Origin: Sporosarcina ureae
GTDB taxonomy: Bacteria; Bacillota; Bacilli; Bacillales_A; Planococcaceae
Assembly (NCBI RefSeq): GCF_002109325.1
Contig: NZ_CP015348.1
Location: 1,197,001 to 1,261,000 of the forward strand
Direction of reading: 5' to 3'
DNA: 64,000 nucleotides
Shown here: positions 26,792 through 35,791 of the stretch, in pieces
How positions within the stretch are numbered: position 1 is the first letter of the stretch
Layout of the letters: every line of letters starts with the position of its first letter
Notes under the pieces: generated by a model
Told to the model about the DNA's origin: nothing
The model's input: the letters and a program-made list of their open reading frames with translations, nothing else
Databases searched by the model: none
Position numbers and translations under genes: made by a program

Positions 26792-29700
26792 CTATTCTAT
26801 TTTACGCAATCCACCTTGACGTTCTACTACTTCCCTCAACTGTTTATACATATCTCGCGTCGTGGAATTCTTTGTTCTGACGGTGAACATCTCGGAACTA
26901 CCGACAATAATCAGCAACTCTCGCGCTCGCGATAATGCCACATTCAATCGTCGATAGTCTTTGGCGAATCCAATATCTCCACTTTTTTCTCCATGATTTC
27001 TGACGAAGCTCAATATAATAATGTCCATTTCCATACCTTGAAATTTATCTACCGAACCGGTGCGACAATGCAATTGTTTCGGACGAATCTCTTGCTGAAT
27101 AAGTCGGTCAATCCGCTTCACTTGTTCTCCATAAAAACTAATTACACCTACACTTTTCTTTTCATCAGGTTTCATCAAGCCATCTTTTTTAGCATTTTCC
27201 GTAGCCTGTTCAATATCGAGCAATGTATCTTGAATGATAGTGAGTTCCGCTTCATTGAAACGACTTGTTCCGCCTTTGACTTGCGCTTCGAAAAATGACG
27301 GTGTATTAGGTGTATCCAACCATAGTAAATGATCTTTTCTTGTGATGTTATTGCTGTCTAGAAGGTGATCTCGTAATTCATCTGAGTTGGGAAGTCCACA
27401 TTGTAATTGATAGTTACCTTCTTTATAGAACGGTGCGATTGTAGCCATAATCTTTTCATGCATACGATACTGAATACTGAGCATCGTTTTATTTTGTTTT
27501 GGCAACGTTCGGAATAGGCGTTCAAATAATGATTCATTGAGTAACTTTTTCATTTCTCGTTGCACTTCTGGATCTTTTTGCTGATCCACTAGTTCATCCA
27601 TCGTTTCTTGCCCTACTAGTGGCGGCAACTGGTGATGGTCGCCTACCAAAATAACTTTCTTACCTTTTAACATCGGCAATAGTAATTCTGGCGGTGTTGC
27701 TTTTGATACTTCATCAATAATGACTACATCGAAGACCGGGTATTCATCCATAAACTTCTTGGAAGCCGATGCGACACATGTGGTACCAATTACATTTGCA
27801 TGATCGATATAAAGCTTACGGATTTCATCTAGATCATAGTCATTGGCCTCTTGTAGTAATTCTTCCCACTGCTCTTGCAATTCCTGAAGGATGGGTAGTT
27901 GTTGTTGTTCTTTCGCTACTTCTGCTTGCTGCGGTTCGGCTTGCGTTAGCACTTTTTCTACATTTTCAAGTTGCTCTTTTATATCCGGTTTTAATTGAAC
28001 CGCAAGCTCTTCTATCTCCTGCTGTCGTTGATGTTGTTCATCTGTCAATTGCTGTGTTTTTCGCTCTACTACTAGGACTTCTTCCATTTCTGCTTCTAAC
28101 TTTTGTTTTGCTTGGGAACATTTTAGTTCTGATGTAGTGATAGTTGCAGTTAATTGTGTTACTTTTTTTATTTGTTGCCTGCATTCAACTATCATCGTCT
28201 CCAACTGATTAATTTCCTCTGTCAATTGACTTTCTTCCCACTGCTTTTCAGGCAGCTCATTTTTTTGCAACCATTCTTTGATTCGTCCTTCTACTTCTGT
28301 TTGCTTAGAATGTAGTGCTTGTTTATGTTCGTCTTTTCGCTGTATCTCCAGTTGTGTTTTTTGAAGTTCATGCTGCAAAAACCGTAGAATTTCATGCTTC
28401 ACCTCTGCAAAAACTTCCTTTACGGAGTGGACTTTCTGTTGCTGAAGTTCTATTCCTTTTGCCCGAACAATTTCTTCTTTACCGTAAAACAGTGACATGC
28501 CTTGTGCAATCTTTTGCAGTACTTCTGTTTTAGCAGATGAAATTTCTTTATTTTGTAGCACCTTTTTCGTCGTAGGATTGATTAAAAACTTACCTAAACG
28601 ATCAATCATGTCATGCATTTCCTGAATGGTTTTGAAGTTTTCGGTTGACCGCTTATCAATAGTCTCTACTGGGTAACGATGCGTTTGTAAAAGAGACTGT
28701 GTTTTATTGATAGCTGTCTGAAAACGCTCATGAAGTTCTTTCCATTCTTGAAATTCATAGGAATACTCTCCACTTTCGATCGATTTGATAATTTTCTGTA
28801 AGTCGTTATTTCGTAACGTAATATGAATAGGTAAATCAATATGATTTACAGATAGTACCGTTTGAATATCTTTCATTTTCGTTTGTGACAGCACTTCACT
28901 ATAAGTTTCTTCTAGCATTTGTTTCCTACTAGGTAGTTCTTGTTTCTCTTCCTTACTTTTTTGTATGGCTTCAGTATTATTTTGTAATTCGGACTGCAAT
29001 TTGATATATGTTTGTGCTTGTATTAGTAGTTGCTGTTGATTAGACCATTTTTCTACTTGAGCTAATAATTCCACTTTACTTGGCTCAGATTGCAATTGTT
29101 CTCGCAATAGTTGTATTTCTTCTGTACGTCGTGCTAGATCACTTTCTATTTGTTCGACTATCTGTTGTTTTTGAGATAGCCGACGAATGGCTTGATCGAG
29201 CAGTGATTTTCGAGAGAAGTATTCAGATTTCAGCTTTTTTAACTTCTCTTGTACTATACTTTGTACTTTTAGTTGTTCGGTCAATGAAAGTTTTAATTCA
29301 GTGTTTTGTATGATCAGTTCTGATAATTGATCTGCTCGCTTTTGTAATTCTATATCTTTTGTTCGATAAACTGCACGTGTCGCCTGTACCGTTTCAATCG
29401 TTTCATTTCTCCAATGTAACGCAACATTTTCTTCCATGAAGCGTTTTCCCTCTTCTTCAATACTTTCTGATCGTCCATAGCGTAAAATGCGTGTCGCTGG
29501 ATCTGTCAGTAATCTCCCGAGTGCATTATCCACTGCGAGATTTGATTGGGAAGCGACAAGTGTCCGCAAGCCGGCTTTGACATTCTGATAGCAAATCTCG
29601 GAAATTACTGTCGTTTTCCCTGTGCCTGGTGGACCTTGGATCACAAATAGATCATGTGCTTTCATCGCACCCGAAACGGCTTCTTGCTGGAACTCATTTA

Positions 29701-30625
29701 AATTATTATGGAATTCCAGTTGTGGCTGTTTATTAGTAATCTGCACGACAGGCCGTTCTTCAAATAAAACCCTCTCTAGATTCGCATTGGCTGCAAGTCC
29801 ATCCTGCAAATCCTTGAAACCTTTACGTAACCGACGAATCTGACTCAATTCAGCAAAGTTCGTCAGCACTATACTTTTATTACGCGTGGGCAACCATTGT
29901 TCAGATCTAGCTTTCTTTTGAAACCGCTGATTCAATTCCACTACAATGATTTTTTGACCCTTTTGCGCATCAACGACTTGTCCAATATCCGTAGATAGCT
30001 CGTTCATTTTCACACTAAATCCGCGAAGTTGCTTCCAGTTTTTCGTTTGCAAATCATTGCATTGAAGACGTAACTTTGTGAAATCACTAGTGAAACTAGC
30101 TTGGGTAAATGTACAATTGATATCTTCTACATCCGCATTTTTCTCCGCTATTTGCAGATATCCTTCCCAGCTTTCAATTCGCTTTTTAACATATTCTGAG
30201 CGTTCTTCTGCAACGGGTAATTGGCGCAATTTCGTATAGAATTCGATTGGAATTGCTACTCCAGATCGATTTAATCGGAACTTAATTGCCGTATGTAGTC
30301 GACGATTCGTCTGAACTGGCTCTCTTGCACCCCTGACATGAAATCCGGTTGCTAGCAGACCATCCGGTTTCAGTACACATTCCATGACTGCTACACGTTG
30401 TTGTACTTCTTTGGCAAATCTTTTATTTGTTTTCGGATCAAAAAACAACGCATAGGATTGGTTCCCCATACGATTCTCAGGCTTCTTCTCAATATGTATA
30501 TCAAAAGTAGACTCTGAAGAAACAAAAGCCTCCTCACTTAAAAACCACTGTTCTAAACCTTTTCGTGCATTTTTTGTTATTTCAAGACTGCAAGGTATCA
30601 TTTCTATATTTTGTACTGGACTCAT
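26792..30625 (-). CDS. Large SF1B (UPF1/DNA2-like) helicase with a long coiled-coil insert
   Basis: 1277 residues. The N-terminal 300 residues are of unknown fold. Motif I is GPPGTGKT (from residue 331), motif Ia ASQSNLAVDNALGRL, motif II VVIIDEVSK (Asp971-Glu972), motif III VGDHHQLPPL, and near the end DKFQGMEMDIIILSF (V) and RRLNVALSRAR (VI). Some 550 residues separate motifs Ia and II. They are very rich in Gln, Glu, Lys and Leu in heptad-like runs, so a long antiparallel coiled coil is likely, as in SMC/Rad50 arms. Family members unwind DNA or RNA; the role here is unknown. The start has a weak site but overlaps the stop of a mini-ORF (ATGA). Confidence 0.88.
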   Translation of the reverse strand: MSPVQNIEMIPCSLEITKNARKGLEQWFLSEEAFVSSESTFDIHIEKKPENRMGNQSYALFFDPKTNKRFAKEVQQRVAVMECVLKPDGLLATGFHVRGAREPVQTNRRLHTAIKFRLNRSGVAIPIEFYTKLRQLPVAEERSEYVKKRIESWEGYLQIAEKNADVEDINCTFTQASFTSDFTKLRLQCNDLQTKNWKQLRGFSVKMNELSTDIGQVVDAQKGQKIIVVELNQRFQKKARSEQWLPTRNKSIVLTNFAELSQIRRLRKGFKDLQDGLAANANLERVLFEERPVVQITNKQPQLEFHNNLNEFQQEAVSGAMKAHDLFVIQGPPGTGKTTVISEICYQNVKAGLRTLVASQSNLAVDNALGRLLTDPATRILRYGRSESIEEEGKRFMEENVALHWRNETIETVQATRAVYRTKDIELQKRADQLSELIIQNTELKLSLTEQLKVQSIVQEKLKKLKSEYFSRKSLLDQAIRRLSQKQQIVEQIESDLARRTEEIQLLREQLQSEPSKVELLAQVEKWSNQQQLLIQAQTYIKLQSELQNNTEAIQKSKEEKQELPSRKQMLEETYSEVLSQTKMKDIQTVLSVNHIDLPIHITLRNNDLQKIIKSIESGEYSYEFQEWKELHERFQTAINKTQSLLQTHRYPVETIDKRSTENFKTIQEMHDMIDRLGKFLINPTTKKVLQNKEISSAKTEVLQKIAQGMSLFYGKEEIVRAKGIELQQQKVHSVKEVFAEVKHEILRFLQHELQKTQLEIQRKDEHKQALHSKQTEVEGRIKEWLQKNELPEKQWEESQLTEEINQLETMIVECRQQIKKVTQLTATITTSELKCSQAKQKLEAEMEEVLVVERKTQQLTDEQHQRQQEIEELAVQLKPDIKEQLENVEKVLTQAEPQQAEVAKEQQQLPILQELQEQWEELLQEANDYDLDEIRKLYIDHANVIGTTCVASASKKFMDEYPVFDVVIIDEVSKATPPELLLPMLKGKKVILVGDHHQLPPLVGQETMDELVDQQKDPEVQREMKKLLNESLFERLFRTLPKQNKTMLSIQYRMHEKIMATIAPFYKEGNYQLQCGLPNSDELRDHLLDSNNITRKDHLLWLDTPNTPSFFEAQVKGGTSRFNEAELTIIQDTLLDIEQATENAKKDGLMKPDEKKSVGVISFYGEQVKRIDRLIQQEIRPKQLHCRTGSVDKFQGMEMDIIILSFVRNHGEKSGDIGFAKDYRRLNVALSRARELLIIVGSSEMFTVRTKNSTTRDMYKQLREVVERQGGLRKIE

Positions 30626-30675
30626 AATAGTAAATTCTCTTTTACATAGGGCTTTACTTCAGCAAGATCATTCAT
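30622..30675 (-). CDS. Mini-ORF translationally coupled to the helicase
   Basis: ATG 30675 behind CAGGGAGAAG opens a 17-codon frame whose TGA overlaps the helicase ATG (ATGA). A TTG at 30705 behind GAGGTGAGAG could extend it in frame to 27 residues. The helicase itself has only a poor site, so coupling through this frame would explain its translation. The peptide (ending VKENLLL) may have no role of its own. Confidence 0.5.
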   Translation of the reverse strand: MNDLAEVKPYVKENLLL

Positions 30676-30800
30676 CGTGCTTCTCCCTGTTAATCCCTTG
30701 TTCAAAGCTCTCACCTCAGTCCTCTATTATAGATCATAAGTACATTAACCGCGAGTTATAAAAAACTTTAAAAAGATTTTAAATTAATTTTAAAAAAAAT

Positions 30801-30825
30801 GTTTAGGAATGGTTTACCTGGGTAT
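30801..30825 (+). promoter_or_regulatory. Sigma-B-type promoter upstream of a short transcript
   Basis: GTTTAG (30801-30806), 13-bp spacer, GGGTAT (30820-30825), an almost exact sigma-B promoter. The predicted transcript starts near 30832 and ends at the hairpin at 31140-31187, about 355 nt. Confidence 0.72.
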
Positions 30826-30899
30826 ACTATATATACAAGGCAAACTGAAGGAACTAGTTAGAGAAGTTAAGCTACTAGATCTGGAAGAGATGCACAGCC

Positions 30900-31013
30900 T
30901 TGGCGGAAAATTTTTCTTTACTGGCAATTGGTACACTCGGTTTGGGAATCTGTTTTTAAGGTTCCAACAGAAGGACAGGTTTACCAGGCAATGCGAAAGA
31001 AGTTTTTTGTGTA
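30900..31013 (+). pseudogene. Possible frameshifted small stress-protein gene
   Basis: TTG 30900 is 10 bp after GGAAGAG and encodes MAENFSLLAIGTLGLGICF before TAA at 30957. Removing one T from the five-T run at 30953-30957 would extend it through KVPTEGQVYQAMRKKFFV to the TAA at 31011-31013, about 37 residues. That product (short hydrophobic stretch plus basic helix) resembles the next gene's product (ALTAIGLGAAYLMRNKD...). So this may be a decayed paralogue, a programmed frameshift or a sequencing slip. The sigma-B promoter upstream supports a once-real gene. Confidence 0.4.
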
Positions 31014-31139
31014 AGTGCACGTGAAATACCTGCTTCAAAGAAGTTAAGCAGTGTAAGATGCAACATGCATACGACGAGCGTACAATGTTATTTCGTCAGT
31101 ATGGAGTAATCGCAACATAAAATTTTCCGCATAGTAAGA

Positions 31140-31187
31140 AAAGAACAGTCAGCAGTCGAGAGTTTTCGATTGCTGGCTGTTCTTTGT
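31140..31187 (+). terminator. Terminator of the sigma-B transcript
   Basis: AAGAACAGTCAGCAGTCG pairs with CGATTGCTGGCTGTTCTT (two mismatches), then TGTTTCTT. No intact gene ends just before it, which supports a short RNA or broken gene between 30832 and here. Confidence 0.75.
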
Positions 31188-31208
31188 TTCTTCGCCTTTA
31201 CGTTATTT

Positions 31209-31234
31209 GTTTAGCATGAATGGAAACTGGGAAA
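31209..31234 (+). promoter_or_regulatory. Sigma-B-type promoter of the YtxH-like gene
   Basis: GTTTAG (31209-31214), 14-bp spacer, GGGAAA (31229-31234), 38 bp before the start codon. Confidence 0.65.
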
Positions 31235-31272
31235 ACAAATCAATAAGAAACAATAACGAGGAGGAGCACTTT

Positions 31273-31461
31273 ATGAAAAAGAGAATGGCTTTAACAGCAA
31301 TCGGTTTAGGTGCAGCCTATTTGATGCGTAACAAAGACGCACGCGACAAATTATCACGCCAATTCGATGAATTTAATGACACACCTATGCGTGGTGAACG
31401 TAAAGACCACAATCAAAAACCTGCACCGAATAAAGGATTATTAGGTCGATTTTTAGATTAA
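31273..31461 (+). CDS. Small YtxH-like stress protein
   Basis: 62 residues from ATG 31273 behind GAGGAGGAGC; an in-frame ATG at 31207 precedes the promoter and is rejected. A short hydrophobic N-terminal stretch (ALTAIGLGAAYLM) is followed by a basic helix RNKDARDKLSRQF and a polar tail. It resembles YtxH-type small membrane-associated stress proteins, though it is shorter. With the sigma-B promoter this suggests a general stress role. It likely shares a transcript with the next gene. Confidence 0.7.
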   Translation: MKKRMALTAIGLGAAYLMRNKDARDKLSRQFDEFNDTPMRGERKDHNQKPAPNKGLLGRFLD

Positions 31462-31491
31462 CTTAACTAGACAGCAAAGGAGCGGATCGTC

Positions 31492-31728
31492 ATGAGTAAA
31501 GAGAAAAAAGTATTTACAGAAAAAGACCGCCAAGATGCAAAAGGCGGCTATATGGACAATCCTGAAAATTTAAAGACTGATAAAGAAAGTATTTACGATA
31601 TGCATGAGGATATGCAGACTGTAGATGCTATTCCATTAGAAGATGTGCGTATGGAAGAGGAAGAAGAAAGAAATCATCGTGAGACGAAAGACAATTCATC
31701 TAGCGAAGAGAAATACGATAATAAATAA
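31492..31728 (+). CDS. Hypothetical acidic small protein
   Basis: 78 residues from ATG 31492 behind AAAGGAGCGG, 30 bp after the YtxH-like gene and before a strong terminator. Highly charged (Glu, Asp, Lys), no hydrophobic segment, likely disordered. No family recognised. Cotranscription from the sigma-B-type promoter suggests a stress role. Confidence 0.75.
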   Translation: MSKEKKVFTEKDRQDAKGGYMDNPENLKTDKESIYDMHEDMQTVDAIPLEDVRMEEEEERNHRETKDNSSSEEKYDNK

Positions 31729-31765
31729 CTGTCTTGTGTATGAGCAATACTTTAATTGTATAAAG

Positions 31766-31800
31766 AAAAATGGCGCCCTAATTAATTAGGCGCCATTTTT
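31766..31800 (+). terminator. Bidirectional terminator
   Basis: AAAAATGGCGCC and GGCGCCATTTTT flank CTAATTAATTA, an almost perfect palindrome. It serves the convergent stress operon and yunC. Confidence 0.92.
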
Positions 31801-32102
31801 CATGTCATTTTCAATAAGGCTTCTGAACCGATCATACCTGCAGAAATACCATATTGTTCAGCTTCAAGTGTTACCGATTCTAAAGGTGCAGCGAGCAACT
31901 GTTCAATCGTCTTCACTCCTACCGCGCGTCCTGCAATAATTTTACGATCCGCCAACACACTGTTTAGCAAACCTACATCTAGGGCACCGCACATAATATA
32001 CCCTTTGTCATTTGAAACTGTAAGTAGCGTAGTTTTAGGCAACTTCACTGTGACTGCTTGAAATGACTGTCCATCAATAGATATACTTTGGTGTTCAATC
32101 AA
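31800..32102 (-). CDS. yunC: YunC family protein (DUF1805)
   Basis: 100 residues from TTG 32102, well spaced from AAAGGGGTGGG; the ATG at 32129 has no site and adds residues absent from B. subtilis YunC. The conserved core AVTVKLPKTTLLTVSNDKGYIMCGALD and AGRAVGVKTIEQLL matches YunC closely. The function of DUF1805 is not established. Separate from the cyclase gene upstream by about 65 bp. Confidence 0.88.
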   Translation of the reverse strand: MIEHQSISIDGQSFQAVTVKLPKTTLLTVSNDKGYIMCGALDVGLLNSVLADRKIIAGRAVGVKTIEQLLAAPLESVTLEAEQYGISAGMIGSEALLKMT

Positions 32103-32168
32103 GACACCCACCCCTTTCTTTATCAGCATATGTAGAATCGTTCAAAATGTGAAAGTAAAAAAGACACC

Positions 32169-33980
32169 TTACGCACTAAGCACGTCTGGTGTCTTTCCGT
32201 CTATAATAAATCGCACAAGCTGTATTTCTTCTTCAAAGCCATTTAGTTTTGCTGTAAAGAATTCACTTTTCAGTTCAGCAATTCCAGGTCGCTCATTAAT
32301 TAGCCTTTCATATACATCATGATGAATGAGTAAATCGCCACCCGTGCTCTTGTCTTGAATGCGAGCTGCTTTATTAACAGTACCTCCAAAGTAATCCAAT
32401 AAATCATTCGCGTTTACTGCAATAACAGAGCCTGTATGGAAACCAACTTTGATTTGGACTGGCTGTGATAACTTTTCATTTAAATTGTGTATGCCTTGTT
32501 GTATAGCGAACGCTGCCTTAAACGAGTCGAATTCATTCGTAAATGCGCCCATTACTGAATCCCCTATAGTTTTGACGATCGTTCCTTTGTGTTCCCTTAT
32601 ACACTTCATCAAGTATTCAAAATGCTTTTGAACATCAGAGTAAGCTTTTGCATCTCCAATCTGTTCATATAGCTTAGTAGAGTCCTTTAAGTCGGTGAAT
32701 AGAATAGACATATGTCCAACGCCAATTTGAAGACCTGGGGCCAATACTTCTGTTCCAAGTAAATCACGGAACAACTGAAGAGAAGTAGCTTCCCGTGCAG
32801 TTAGTGCATCATCATTCCAGTTCCGTTTTTCGAAGACGACTACAATTTCTTTATCGGTTTCATTCTGAATTGTAAATTGCTTTGCATAGGAAACTGATTC
32901 TTGAATAAATCCTTCTGATGTATAGGTAATGTCCGCGGATTCAGACATTCCATCTGTTATCTCTAAACTGTCATTATATTTCAGTACCCGACATCTAAGT
33001 TTTTCATCGAATTCCGGCCAATGGATTGTTTTATTGGTATGGGGAGAAATTCTGAATTGACCCAGTACATGAGGCGTTTTGATAGGACCATTAATACAAT
33101 AAATCGTATGATCAACTTTTCGAATAGCTGCATTCACATGGAATTTCATTTCGACATAGCGATCAAAGTCCAATTCATAATCGACACCACATAATTCACA
33201 GTGAACCGTGTTTGTCATTTGCTTTAACGCAGCAGCTTTTCCTTTGGGCACACGGCAATTCGGGCACATTAGACTCCAGTCATAATCCAGCAGCCCCGCC
33301 GCATTTGCTAATAAAAACAGCTCAACTGATGCAAAACGGTCAAAATGATGAATTCTCGCCCAATGATATGGTTGCATTTCGGTCACCAATTCATCCGAAC
33401 CATTGCGAATTGTTTTTTCCAATGCATCAATCATTTCTTTAGTAGAAAACGAGTCTCTTAATAATGAAATCGCATGATCTAAGCGTGTAGATTCAAGATC
33501 AATCTTCATTTTCCCAAGTGGCTTTTCTTTCCCTTTATATTTTTCAAACTCCATAGCGTACGTAATCATATTTCGCAGTTGCGGATAGACTATGGCTCCC
33601 AGTGCTATTGGACCGAGAATATTTCGACAAACGAAATCTCCATGTAAAATGATTTTCGTCTTCTCTTCAGGTAACGGCTCGAGTCGAATACTCCAAAAAA
33701 CGGTATCAAAAGGCCCTTTTATATATTTACGCTCTACCGAGTAGTGTGAATATCTAACCCATTCAAAAACGTATTCTTTCCATTTCAACGGTATCATATT
33801 AAAAACAGAGGCATCCGCATAACGAATGAGTTGTTGATCTTCTTCAATAAACTGATTGAAGTTAACTGGAAACATACCTGCATACTTATTTAACTCATTT
33901 GTGTTAGCTAACAACTCCCATACCACGCTAGGCGACAAATCCACTACTTGCTCATCACGAAAATGCATAGTTTTTCTCAT
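32169..33980 (-). CDS. Class III adenylate/guanylate cyclase with N-terminal SRPBCC and DUF5939-like region
   Basis: 603 residues. Residues 1-150 look like an SRPBCC (START-like) ligand pocket. A zinc ribbon (CPNC...CELC) lies near 240-270. The C-terminus is a class III cyclase domain: SILFTDLKDSTKLYE gives the first metal Asp, GTIVKTIGDSVMGAF the second plus a Lys at the purine-selecting position (favouring ATP), and TVNKAARIQ the transition-state Asn/Arg pair. It likely makes cAMP. It overlaps the upstream HD-GYP gene by ATGA, so both are made together. Confidence 0.85.
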   Translation of the reverse strand: MRKTMHFRDEQVVDLSPSVVWELLANTNELNKYAGMFPVNFNQFIEEDQQLIRYADASVFNMIPLKWKEYVFEWVRYSHYSVERKYIKGPFDTVFWSIRLEPLPEEKTKIILHGDFVCRNILGPIALGAIVYPQLRNMITYAMEFEKYKGKEKPLGKMKIDLESTRLDHAISLLRDSFSTKEMIDALEKTIRNGSDELVTEMQPYHWARIHHFDRFASVELFLLANAAGLLDYDWSLMCPNCRVPKGKAAALKQMTNTVHCELCGVDYELDFDRYVEMKFHVNAAIRKVDHTIYCINGPIKTPHVLGQFRISPHTNKTIHWPEFDEKLRCRVLKYNDSLEITDGMSESADITYTSEGFIQESVSYAKQFTIQNETDKEIVVVFEKRNWNDDALTAREATSLQLFRDLLGTEVLAPGLQIGVGHMSILFTDLKDSTKLYEQIGDAKAYSDVQKHFEYLMKCIREHKGTIVKTIGDSVMGAFTNEFDSFKAAFAIQQGIHNLNEKLSQPVQIKVGFHTGSVIAVNANDLLDYFGGTVNKAARIQDKSTGGDLLIHHDVYERLINERPGIAELKSEFFTAKLNGFEEEIQLVRFIIDGKTPDVLSA

Positions 33981-35134
33981 AGTAACTCTTCACTTCCATC
34001 TACAAATTCATCACGTATGGCGATGAATTGATCTAAATTCTCTAAGAATATATCAACGAGTCGCCCATCAAATTGTTTATACCGCTCTTCTTTCATATAC
34101 GCGATAATTTTTTCAAGTGGCCAGGCCTTTTTGTACACTCGGTCACTTCCCAATGCATCAAATACATCTGCCACCGCAGTAATACGACCATATATATGAA
34201 TGTCATCCGCTTGTTTACCAGCAGGATAGCCTTTGCCATCCCATCGTTCATGATGTTCATTCGCAATAATCGCAGCGATTTTCAGTAATTCACGCTTTGA
34301 CTTCTTGAAAACATTATGACCAATTGTCGTATGCTGTTTCATCATTTCAAATTCTTGTTCGGTTAATTTCCCAGGTTTCAATAAAATACTGTCAGGAATT
34401 GCGACTTTCCCAATATCATGCATCGGGGAAGCGTATTTAAATTTTAATGCTTCCGTTTCCGAAATTCCTGAAAGACAAGCCAATAAATATGAATATTTGG
34501 CTACCCTCTTCACATGAAAACCTGTTTCCTGTGAACGACTTTCTCCAATTTCCCCCATGCGAACAATAATTTCTTTTTGCGTTTCGACTAATTCGTTTCG
34601 CAAGATGAAGGCTTCAAGTGATTTTCCTGTGAAATTCGAAGCAATCTTTAACACTTCTAAGTCTTCGTTGGAAAAAATTTGTGTTTCTGTTTGTTTATTG
34701 ATGGCTTGAAACGCACCAATAATTTCCCCTTCCGCATTATGAAAAGGAATACAGAGAATAGAAGTCGTATGATATCCTGTTTCTAAATCAACTGTGCGAT
34801 TAAATCGATGATCTGAGTATGCATCTTCAATTATGAGTGCTTCCCCAGTCTTCACACAATGGCCAACAAATCCACTATCGTCTGGGATACTAATCGTTTT
34901 AACGCCATGACCGCCGACAGTCCATAGTGTTTTTTCGTTGGCTTCATGTAACCATACAGAACAGCGATCTGCTGCTACAAGTTCCTTGCCTAAATCCGCT
35001 AGATTCATAACCATCTTTTTTATATCCGTTTCAACTGATATTTTTGTCATATATTCAAAAATGACCGCTAATAAGCGATCTGAATTTGATCCATTTATTT
35101 TATTATTCGTAAATGCATTGGATGAAGCTGGCAA
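33977..35134 (-). CDS. GAF-HD-GYP protein (probable c-di-GMP phosphodiesterase)
   Basis: About 385 residues. TTG 35134 fits AAAGGGGGC better than GTG 35140. Residues about 25-175 form a GAF sensor domain (DRCSVWLHE, GFVGHCVKTGEAL). A linker helix leads to an HD-GYP domain with HDIGKVAIPDSILLKPGKL and HHERWDGKGYP. HD-GYP domains hydrolyse c-di-GMP to pGpG or GMP using two or three metals. The GAF ligand is unknown. It is translationally coupled to a class III cyclase, so one operon handles two cyclic nucleotides. Confidence 0.9.
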   Translation of the reverse strand: MPASSNAFTNNKINGSNSDRLLAVIFEYMTKISVETDIKKMVMNLADLGKELVAADRCSVWLHEANEKTLWTVGGHGVKTISIPDDSGFVGHCVKTGEALIIEDAYSDHRFNRTVDLETGYHTTSILCIPFHNAEGEIIGAFQAINKQTETQIFSNEDLEVLKIASNFTGKSLEAFILRNELVETQKEIIVRMGEIGESRSQETGFHVKRVAKYSYLLACLSGISETEALKFKYASPMHDIGKVAIPDSILLKPGKLTEQEFEMMKQHTTIGHNVFKKSKRELLKIAAIIANEHHERWDGKGYPAGKQADDIHIYGRITAVADVFDALGSDRVYKKAWPLEKIIAYMKEERYKQFDGRLVDIFLENLDQFIAIRDEFVDGSEELL

Positions 35135-35255
35135 ATTCACTGCCCCCTTTAGAAAAATAATTGATTTATCTTTCCCTTATATATGTTAATATTATCATGA
35201 TATAGACATAAAACATAGTTACTTCGTTTCATATTTAGTATTGGAGGTCCACCAA

Positions 35256-35606
35256 ATGAATCTATTTACTTACTTACTACTTGGTCATCTAGTCGGAGAT
35301 TATTTATTGCAGAATACTTGGATGGCCATGAATAAAGCGAATAAGTGGATTCCTTTATTAACGCATTGTGTACTTTACACACTTTCATTGGTGGCGGCCA
35401 TGGTCGTTGGCGGGTTCTCCTTAAGCTATTTAGCTATAGCCGTGATCTTTGTCAGTCATGTTTTTTTGGACAAACGTACTTTTGTCTTATGGTGGGTCAG
35501 AATCATTATGGGGGTCCATAAACCAGAAGGAAACTGGCTGACGATTGTAGTCGACCAGGTTTTCCATTTACTAGTTATAGGTGCAATTATCCATATTCTA
35601 TATTAG
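35256..35606 (+). CDS. DUF3307 membrane protein
   Basis: 116 residues from ATG 35256 behind TTGGAGGTCC. About four transmembrane segments with polar motifs LLLGHLVGDYLLQ, LLTHCVLYT, VSHVFLDKRT and DQVFHLLV. The repeated His/Asp pattern is the hallmark of DUF3307. Function not established. Monocistronic with its own terminator. Confidence 0.85.
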   Translation: MNLFTYLLLGHLVGDYLLQNTWMAMNKANKWIPLLTHCVLYTLSLVAAMVVGGFSLSYLAIAVIFVSHVFLDKRTFVLWWVRIIMGVHKPEGNWLTIVVDQVFHLLVIGAIIHILY

Positions 35607-35623
35607 GAAAATAGTATTTATTT

Positions 35624-35654
35624 ACAAGCTCCCAAATTGAGGGCTTGTTTTTTT
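35624..35654 (+). terminator. Terminator of the DUF3307 gene
   Basis: ACAAGCTC pairs with GAGGGCTTGT (one bulge), then TTTTTTT. Confidence 0.82.
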
Positions 35655-35791
35655 GTCTAAAACAAGAACTTAAGTCTTATATTTATTTCAAAATCTAGTT
35701 AATAACTCTTGTAATCTGTCTTCCTGCGCATTATTATAGAAAAATGTTACGAAGAAGATTCGTTTCAAACAATCATAAGGAGTGTGGCCAG

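Noticed and set aside
30809-31024. 71-codon plus-strand frame starting at 30809
   Set aside because: Its start precedes the predicted sigma-B transcript and has no site; the 30900 frame fits better. Its translation has no protein-like pattern.
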